Shown here one piece after another: positions 6,208 through 11,747 of a DNA stretch of 11,747 bases (position 1 is the stretch's first letter; each line of letters starts with the position of its first letter). The notes beneath the pieces are model-generated. The model was not told the DNA's origin, did no database searches, and saw only the letters and a list, made by a program, of their open reading frames with translations. This DNA is from DATJBF01 sp035515475. Lineage in GTDB: Bacteria > Verrucomicrobiota > Verrucomicrobiia > Palsa-1439. The stretch is taken from positions 1 through 11,747 of the forward strand of contig DATJBF010000059.1 in the NCBI GenBank assembly GCA_035515475.1, written 5' to 3'. A program made the translations under genes and the position numbers.

Positions 6208-7920
6208 ATGAAATCATTCGGCGAACGCATCACCGACACATTGATTGCCGACGGATTGCTTACGCCTGAGCAGTTCGCCGAGGTGATCGAGCTGCAGAAA
6301 AAGCAGGGCGGCCGCCTCCTCAAGTTGTTGCTCGACAAACAGTTCGTAACCGAACAGGACATGATGGTCAGCATGGGCCGGTGTCTCGGGACGGCGCCCA
6401 TTACGCTGGTAAAAATGCACGTCCCGCAAGACGTCATTGACCTGATACCGAAAGACCTCGCCCAGACCTACAAGATGGTGGCCGTCGCCCGCCTTGGGAA
6501 GAAGCTTTTCGTGGCCATGGCCGACCCGCTCAATGTGCTGGCACTTGACGACTTGCGTCGCGTCCGCCCGAACCTGCAGATCATCCCGCTGATCAGCACG
6601 GAAAAGGCAGTCGTCGATTTCCTCAATAACGCCCAGACGCAGGCCAGCGGCGGCATCGACGAGATTTTGAAGGACGTGGATGTCTCTGACGTTGAACTCG
6701 CCAAGGAAAAGCAGGAGGAGATCAATCTCGATCAACTCGTCGAGAGCAGCGAGGAAGGTCCCGTCATCAAGCTTGTGAATCTCATGCTCGTGCAAGCGAT
6801 CAAGGACCGGGCCAGTGATATCCATATCGAACCGTTCGAAAAACAGCTTCGACTCCGTTACCGGATCGACGGCGTGCTCTACGACTCAACTGCGCCACCG
6901 AAGGCGTTGCAGTCCGCCATCGCCTCGCGCATTAAGATCATGTCCAACCTTGACATTGCCGAACGTCGGCTGCCGCAGGACGGTCGGTTTCGCATCAAGC
7001 TGGCAGGCCGCGAGGTCGATCTGCGCGTTTCGGTGTTGCCGACCGTCCATGGCGAGAAAATTGTCATGCGTGTGCTGGATAAGGGCACGCTGGGGCTGAG
7101 CTTGGAAAGCCTCGGCCTGCCGCCCGACGACGTGCAAAAATTCAAGAACGCCATCGATGCGCCACACGGAATGATCTTGATGACTGGCCCCACCGGCTCG
7201 GGCAAGACTTCCACCTTGTACGCCGTGTTGAGTCAACTCAACACGAGTGACGTGAACATCGTTACCGTGGAAGACCCCGTTGAGTACCAGATGCTTGGCG
7301 TGAATCAAGTGCAAGTGAAGTCCGACATCGGACTGACGTTCGCCGGGGGTCTGCGTTCCATCTTGCGACAGGATCCCGACATCGTAATGGTTGGTGAGAT
7401 CCGCGACTCGGAGACAGCGGACATTGCCGTCAAGGCGGCCCTGACCGGTCACTTGGTGCTCTCGACGCTGCACACCAACGATGCGCCCGGTTCCATCACG
7501 CGGTTGGTGGACATGGGTATCGAGCCGTTCTTGGTCAGCTCATCCGTGCTGATGGTCTGCGCGCAACGACTCGTCCGCAAGATCTGCCCCCATTGCAAGG
7601 AAGCGCTGGAGGTGCCCGAAGACGTCACGACACGCCTGGGTCTGAGTCATGGAGATGTGAATTCGAACACGTTTTACCACGGGCGCGGCTGCTCGCGCTG
7701 CAAAGATACAGGCTTCCTCGGTCGCATGGCCATACTCGAAATACTGACCGTCACGGATGCGCTCCGCGAGCAAATCCTCCACACCACCAGCGCCAAGGTT
7801 ATCAAGGATCTCGCCCTGAAAGAAGGCATGAAGACTCTCCGCATGTCCGGCCTCGAAAAGGCAAGAGCGGGTCTCACCTCGCTCGATGAGGTGTTGCGCG
7901 TGACGGGCACCGACTTCTAA
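6208..7920 (+). CDS. pilB: Type IV pilus assembly / type II secretion ATPase (PilB/GspE family)
   Basis: This cytoplasmic hexameric ATPase would power assembly of pilin-like subunits. The 570-residue protein has the full layout: an N-terminal MshEN/GspE_N-like domain (about 1-150), an acidic linker, then the secretion ATPase core. It has Walker A GPTGSGKT (327-334), an Asp-box region at VTVEDPVEYQ, Walker B IVMVGEIRD (392-400, with E397), the His box STLHTNDAP (419-427) and a zinc-type tetracysteine (CPHC 460-463, CSRC 495-498) that PilB and GspE share. The NDAP after the His box is more PilB-like than GspE-like, and the MglA neighbour also favours a pilus; a type II secretion role is not excluded. 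AAGG just upstream supports ATG 6208. No pilT, pilC or pilin gene lies in the window. Confidence 0.9.
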   Translation: MKSFGERITDTLIADGLLTPEQFAEVIELQKKQGGRLLKLLLDKQFVTEQDMMVSMGRCLGTAPITLVKMHVPQDVIDLIPKDLAQTYKMVAVARLGKKLFVAMADPLNVLALDDLRRVRPNLQIIPLISTEKAVVDFLNNAQTQASGGIDEILKDVDVSDVELAKEKQEEINLDQLVESSEEGPVIKLVNLMLVQAIKDRASDIHIEPFEKQLRLRYRIDGVLYDSTAPPKALQSAIASRIKIMSNLDIAERRLPQDGRFRIKLAGREVDLRVSVLPTVHGEKIVMRVLDKGTLGLSLESLGLPPDDVQKFKNAIDAPHGMILMTGPTGSGKTSTLYAVLSQLNTSDVNIVTVEDPVEYQMLGVNQVQVKSDIGLTFAGGLRSILRQDPDIVMVGEIRDSETADIAVKAALTGHLVLSTLHTNDAPGSITRLVDMGIEPFLVSSSVLMVCAQRLVRKICPHCKEALEVPEDVTTRLGLSHGDVNSNTFYHGRGCSRCKDTGFLGRMAILEILTVTDALREQILHTTSAKVIKDLALKEGMKTLRMSGLEKARAGLTSLDEVLRVTGTDF

Positions 7921-8074
7921 CCCGCGGGCCGCCTCCGCGAGCACTCGCCTCGCAATCCTGAGACTTTGGCGCGTCCGACAACGCCTTTGCCTTCTTCCGC
8001 CCACCACGCGTTCATGGCATACGGGGTGCTCAGTAGGCCGTGCGAGTTGTTCGGGATAACCAGGGAACCTGATC

Positions 8075-10345
8075 ATGAGATTGCCGTTTTTTAAGAGTTC
8101 GAAAACTGAATCCACCCATACTGCGAACGTCGTCGTTGCCCCTCCACGTCCGTCACCGCGCACGCAACTGGCCGAGACTCAGCTTATTGTCCCCGAGGAT
8201 GAGCAGTCTCAAACCGGCTCGAAGCGTGGCCAATCGAGGCCCTCCGCTCCGGAGTCGCTGACGGGCTCGCCCCCGGCACCGGCCGGTAACGGGGCGTCGA
8301 TCCCCATTCCATTGAGTTCCATTTTCTCGCAATTACCCACGCAACTCCTTTCACCGACCGCGCAAGACCAAGCTGCCCAAGTCAAGATCCAAGTGCCCGC
8401 AGACTGGGCGTTGTCGCAACTGGCCACCGGCAAAGTCGTCCTCCCAATGGCGAGATTGCTCCCGCTGCTGCCGCCGACTGTGCTGCGCAACCCACTCCCC
8501 GTGTTCAATAGCCTGCATCCGATCACGCTGTCGCTCGAGCAAGTGGTGACCGCATTGCCCGCCGATCTGCTCAAGCACCAAAACCAAAGCACGTTGGACA
8601 TCGAGGCGCCCGAGTTCGATCAATTGCCAAAGCTTTTTGACGACGCCGACTTGGCACGCCTTGCTCCATCGGAAAAATCGACCTCGGCGCCCGGGCCCAG
8701 CGAACCGGTGCCGGCCGCGCTCACCCAAGCATCCGAGAAACCACCGGCGCCTCCGCCAGCTCCAACGCCCATCGTTACTCCGTCGCTACCACCGCTATCG
8801 CGGCCCGCCGATCCGCTACCGAGCGCTGGTTCACCGGCGCCGCGGCCCGCTGCCGACAACCAGGTTTTGGTCACCCTCCGCAGTTTGATTGCAGTGATGC
8901 CTGATCACGTGTTTGCCTGTCCGCGCACCGAACTGTGGCGGCGCGTCAATCTGGACTCGCGGGTCCCGCTGCCACGCGATGCCGTGTTGTCCCAACTCCA
9001 AACGGCGCGCATCCGCATCCCGCTAGCCGTCGCCGTAGAAGCGATGCCGACATCGATTCTCGCCTCCCCCCTGCCGCCGATTGGAGACGAAACCATACCA
9101 CTGGCTCTGCAGGAAGTCGTATCGCAACTGCCCCCGCAACTCTTTGCCAGCGTCGCCACGCAATCCGAAGAGGAAACACTCGATTTCAGCGAAAGCGAGA
9201 TCCCGATGCCATTTCAGGAAAAACTGTTTGCGGCTTCCGAGCAGGAAGTGAAACTACCGGATTCAACAGACATCAACGTTCCCGAGCCATCCCGTCTCAG
9301 CCCTGTGGGTACTGCGGATCAGTCCGACATTGGCCCGAAAGTGTTTGAGATCACGGCTGATGAGCTTGCCGACGAGGAGGCGTCTATTTTCGCGGAGAAA
9401 ACTGCGGCCCCTGAACCCGTAGTTGCCAGACCTGGGACGGTCGTGCCGCCGATGGCGGAAGTGGAACAGCCCATTGCCGAGACCAAGCCCGTCGAACCAA
9501 TTGCGGAGATTGTCCCGCCTGCACCGTCGGTACCGGAAGCGCCCGCCACCGTCGAAACGCCTAGTTCGGTCGAGCAGCACACGGCGCCAGTGGAACACGC
9601 CATCGAAACGCCAGCCGCCCCGTCCCCGATTGCCGAAGTGCCAGCAGCCCCCGAGGTCGTTCACGAGCTGGAGGCGCCGGAGGAGGCAGCTGTGGCGCCG
9701 AGCGCTACGTCGCCGGTGACAAGTCCTCGCGGTGGGCCGCGCGAAAGCCAATTCTTGGTCAACCTGAACAAGTGCACAGCTGAGGATCTCGCCAAAATCG
9801 AAGGCATCGGGCCAGTGCTGGCGCAGCGGATCATCGAATTCCGCAACGCGCGGGGCGGCTTCAAGTCCCTCAGGGAATTGCACTACGTGCCAGGCATCAC
9901 CCGCAAGACACTTCGCGAGTTCGCTGCGCCCACGCCGCGCTCGCTCAATCGCCTGCTCGGCGTCGAGCACAACGAAGAGTTGACGTTGCAGGAAATCGTG
10001 CGGCTAACCAGTCAGATGAAAGGCGTGTCCGGTTGCATCCTGGCGATGTCCGACGGCGTGCTCCTGACCGGGCAATTGCCGCCGCATTTGGACCAGGAAA
10101 CCATCAGCGTTTTCGCCCCGCAGTTGTTCAAGAAGGTGGCGCGCTACACGAAAGAATTGTGCGTCGGCCAAGTCACGCGCCTGTCGGTGTTCACCGATCA
10201 ACAGCCGCTGAGTATCTTCCACGCGGGTGACATCTTCCTCGTCGTCGTTCACGATCCTCGTCACTTCAGTAAGGCGCTGCTGCGCCGCTGCGAGCGCATC
10301 AGCCAAGAAATTGCCCGTCTCTGTCGTCAGCGGGCCGTTGTGTAA
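8075..10345 (+). CDS. Multidomain protein: duplicated hydrophobic repeat module, helix-hairpin-helix, roadblock/LC7
   Basis: This 756-residue protein has no signal peptide or clear membrane segment. Residues about 76-167 and 264-359 are two copies of one module; both contain an LSQL-x-T core (113-118 and 305-310) and three repeats of roughly 17 residues of the type I-x-L-P-L-x-x-V-V-x-x-L-P-x-x-L-L. A Pro/Ala/Glu-rich low-complexity stretch covers about 440-555. Residues 563-617 form a ComEA-like helix-hairpin-helix (LNKCTAEDLAKIEGIGPVLA, then YVPGITRKTL). Residues about 637-750 are a roadblock/LC7 domain, the fold of MglB. The next gene is mglA, whose ribosome site overlaps this stop codon, so direct partnership with the GTPase is likely. 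AGGGA at 8062-8066 supports the ATG. The 154 bases after pilB carry one GC hairpin (7923-7939) without a T-run. Confidence 0.8.
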   Translation: MRLPFFKSSKTESTHTANVVVAPPRPSPRTQLAETQLIVPEDEQSQTGSKRGQSRPSAPESLTGSPPAPAGNGASIPIPLSSIFSQLPTQLLSPTAQDQAAQVKIQVPADWALSQLATGKVVLPMARLLPLLPPTVLRNPLPVFNSLHPITLSLEQVVTALPADLLKHQNQSTLDIEAPEFDQLPKLFDDADLARLAPSEKSTSAPGPSEPVPAALTQASEKPPAPPPAPTPIVTPSLPPLSRPADPLPSAGSPAPRPAADNQVLVTLRSLIAVMPDHVFACPRTELWRRVNLDSRVPLPRDAVLSQLQTARIRIPLAVAVEAMPTSILASPLPPIGDETIPLALQEVVSQLPPQLFASVATQSEEETLDFSESEIPMPFQEKLFAASEQEVKLPDSTDINVPEPSRLSPVGTADQSDIGPKVFEITADELADEEASIFAEKTAAPEPVVARPGTVVPPMAEVEQPIAETKPVEPIAEIVPPAPSVPEAPATVETPSSVEQHTAPVEHAIETPAAPSPIAEVPAAPEVVHELEAPEEAAVAPSATSPVTSPRGGPRESQFLVNLNKCTAEDLAKIEGIGPVLAQRIIEFRNARGGFKSLRELHYVPGITRKTLREFAAPTPRSLNRLLGVEHNEELTLQEIVRLTSQMKGVSGCILAMSDGVLLTGQLPPHLDQETISVFAPQLFKKVARYTKELCVGQVTRLSVFTDQQPLSIFHAGDIFLVVVHDPRHFSKALLRRCERISQEIARLCRQRAVV

Positions 10346-10357
10346 GGAGCACCAACC

Positions 10358-11041
10358 ATGTCGATCATCAACTACGTCAACAAGGAAATCCAGTTCAAGA
10401 TCGTCTATTACGGCCCCGCCCTGTGCGGCAAAACTACGAACCTGACGTATATTCACGGCCAAGTCGCCGACGCCCATAAGGGTGAACTCGTCTCGCTCGC
10501 CACGGCAGCGGACCGTACTTTGTTCTTCGATTTCCTCCCGCTCAACGCGGTCGTAGTCAAAGGATTCAAGACCAAATTCCAGTTGTACACCGTTCCGGGC
10601 CAGGTGATCTACAACGCCACGCGGCAACTCGTCTTGCGCAGCGTGGACGGGATCGTGTTCACAGCCGACTCGCAGTGGGATAAGATGGAAGAGAACATTG
10701 AGAGCTTTAAGAATCTCGAGGAGAACCTCGCACGCCAAGGCAGCAGCCTCGATCAAGTCCCCTACGTGTTGCAGTACAACAAGCGTGACCTGCCCAATCC
10801 TGCGCCCGTTCACTACCTCGACTTCATTCTCAACAACCGCAAGGTCCGGGTCCCGAGTTTCGTAGCGGTCGCCACGACTGGCCAGGGCGTGTTTGCCACG
10901 CTCAACGCGATCTCGCGGCTCTTGCTTCAGAAATTCGCGAGAGAGAACGAGGCCGCTGCCGCCAAACAGCAGCAACGCAGTTCGTTGCCGCCCGCGACCA
11001 CGGCGCTCTCGGGAATCGCTGCCGCAGCCGCGCGTCGTTGA
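10358..11041 (+). CDS. mglA: MglA-type Ras-like small GTPase
   Basis: MglA is a cytoplasmic GTP switch that controls type IV pilus activity and cell polarity in Myxococcus and Thermus. The 227-residue protein lines up with M. xanthus MglA almost without gaps over the first 150 residues. It has a P-loop GPALCGKT (19-26), switch I with R53-T54 in DRTLFFDFLPL, the MglA-specific TVPGQ (78-82, Thr instead of the usual Walker B Asp, Gln82 catalytic) and G4 motif NKRD (141-144). Residue 21 is Ala where M. xanthus has Gly. A low-complexity Ala/Gln tail of about 30 residues extends beyond the family's usual end. AAGGAG (10344-10349) overlaps the upstream TAA and sits 8 bases before the ATG, so translation is likely coupled to the roadblock-HhH gene. 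Confidence 0.93.
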   Translation: MSIINYVNKEIQFKIVYYGPALCGKTTNLTYIHGQVADAHKGELVSLATAADRTLFFDFLPLNAVVVKGFKTKFQLYTVPGQVIYNATRQLVLRSVDGIVFTADSQWDKMEENIESFKNLEENLARQGSSLDQVPYVLQYNKRDLPNPAPVHYLDFILNNRKVRVPSFVAVATTGQGVFATLNAISRLLLQKFARENEAAAAKQQQRSSLPPATTALSGIAAAAARR

Positions 11042-11094
11042 GAACGTCCACGCGCCAAACAACCATTTACAATTCTCGAGCGCGAGCAACTGAG

Positions 11095-11586
11095 ATGCAC
11101 GCGATGCCGATTCTGACGATTGAGGCTGCCGAGAGCTTGCTCGACACGCTGCAGGACTTCCTAGAGAGCTCGGAGGCCGCTTTCGCGTTGATCATCGAAC
11201 GCGGTGGCGCGATCCTCGGGCAGCACGGCGAGATTCCCACCTCGATTGACCCGACGATTGTAGCCGCCCTGGCTGCCGGTAGCTTCGCAGCCACGCGGGA
11301 GTTGGCGCTCCGCGTCGGCGAGGCCGAGTTTTCCGCCCTCCATCAGCAGGGCAAAGAGTGCCAAATCTTCATGTCCGCCATAAACGAAGATGCTGTACTC
11401 GTGACGGTCTTCGGCGCGAAGACCACTCTCGGATTGGTGCGGTTCTATTCGGTGCGTGCGGTCAAACGCATCGCTGCCATCCTCGACCACGCCCGCGGCC
11501 AATCCCAACTGCCGATCGACCTCGGCGACGAAGCGTTGGACGATTCGTGCGACGTCTTCAACGAACACCCGTCACGACACGGGTAA
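11095..11586 (+). CDS. Roadblock/LC7 domain protein, MglB-like
   Basis: The 163-residue protein is a single roadblock/LC7 domain (about 12-131): a first helix ESLLDTLQDF, the strand pair FALIIERGGAILGQHGE, the LAAGSFAATREL helix, an EFSALHQQGKE hairpin, and VLVTVFGAKTTLGLVR. This pattern is that of MglB, the dimeric GTPase-activating partner of MglA. A short acidic tail (140-163) follows. It lies 53 bases behind mglA on the same strand, which supports the pairing. The start may be ATG 11095 or ATG 11104; neither has a strong ribosome site, and I list the upstream one. Translation could also begin further upstream, but those residues do not look domain-like. I withhold the symbol mglB because a second roadblock domain lies upstream of mglA. 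Confidence 0.85.
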   Translation: MHAMPILTIEAAESLLDTLQDFLESSEAAFALIIERGGAILGQHGEIPTSIDPTIVAALAAGSFAATRELALRVGEAEFSALHQQGKECQIFMSAINEDAVLVTVFGAKTTLGLVRFYSVRAVKRIAAILDHARGQSQLPIDLGDEALDDSCDVFNEHPSRHG

Positions 11587-11630
11587 GGACTGAAGGACTC
11601 CACGCACCTTAGCCGGAACGATGCGATTGA

Positions 11631-11717
11631 CGTTTGGTGAGGCCGTAGGGTTTGGTGGTTTCTGCAATGAAAACTTCCCAAACCTTGATTTGTAACGGCG
11701 CTCACCAAACGGTGAGC
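11631..11717. repeat. Nested, competing inverted repeats after the last gene
   Basis: CGTTTGGTGAG (11631-11641) pairs perfectly with CTCACCAAACG (11701-11711) over 11 bases and encloses GGTTTGG/CCAAACC (11649-11655 with 11678-11684). The right arm of the outer stem is also part of a tight local hairpin, GCTCACC-AAAC-GGTGAGC (11700-11717). Outer stem and local hairpin cannot form together. No T-run follows on the plus strand. It could be a switchable RNA structure, a transcription end for the mglA cluster, or a piece of a dispersed repeat running off the window. Confidence 0.5.
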
Positions 11718-11747
11718 TTGGAGATTAGCACCGCCACCGGCCCACAG

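Noticed and set aside
7923..7939. Terminator after pilB
   Set aside because: CGCGG/CCGCG forms a small GC hairpin just after the stop codon, but no T-run follows, and downstream genes are on the same strand.
10004..11089. 361-codon minus-strand open frame opposite mglA and the roadblock domain
   Set aside because: It spans two genes with clear family identity; it has no recognisable domain and shadow-like composition.
1..11747. CRISPR array, insertion sequence or phage genes
   Set aside because: No regularly spaced direct repeats, transposase, integrase or structural phage protein was seen on either strand.

Overview
The window reads as ordinary chromosome from a GC-rich Gram-negative bacterium. 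Three things suggest the PVC group, most likely Verrucomicrobiota: the gene content, the short (archaeal/cyanobacterial-like) form of AhcY, and an MglA/roadblock module beside a PilB-type ATPase. This placement is inference from protein flavour and is not proven by any marker gene. No transposase, integrase, phage gene or CRISPR array was seen.

Left part (1-5214), mostly housekeeping. The 3' end of a rhodanese-type sulfurtransferase gene (probably the C-terminal domain of a MoeB/ThiF-rhodanese protein) is followed by about 320 bases of non-coding, hairpin-rich sequence. Next comes a tight methyl-cycle pair, metK (S-adenosylmethionine synthetase) and ahcY (adenosylhomocysteinase), 19 bases apart: one makes SAM and the other clears the SAH left after methylation. 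Two small genes follow, a glutaredoxin-like thiol protein and a short membrane-anchored or secreted coiled-coil protein. The latter runs tail-to-tail, with a 9-base overlap, into pyrF on the minus strand. pyrF is divergent from ispE (isoprenoid MEP pathway), with only 26 bases between the chosen start codons. The last 10 bases of ispE, including its stop codon, are also the first 10 bases of a tRNA-Gln(UUG) gene.

Right part (5215-11586), a five-gene cluster on the plus strand that looks like a dedicated control unit for a type IV pilus-like machine. In order it encodes: (i) a TPR protein ending in a GspE/MshE N-terminal-like domain but with no ATPase; (ii) a complete PilB/GspE-family assembly ATPase; (iii) a 756-residue protein with an internally duplicated hydrophobic/proline repeat module, a ComEA-like helix-hairpin-helix and a C-terminal roadblock/LC7 domain; (iv) an MglA-type small GTPase; (v) a stand-alone MglB-like roadblock protein. 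In Myxococcus and Thermus, MglA and MglB set the activity or polarity of type IV pili, so the likely theme is GTPase control of a pilus or secretion ATPase. The gene (iii) architecture and the presence of two different roadblock proteins around one GTPase are the most unusual points in the window.

The last 160 bases have no gene but hold nested and mutually exclusive inverted repeats. They could be an RNA switch or terminator, or a dispersed repeat.
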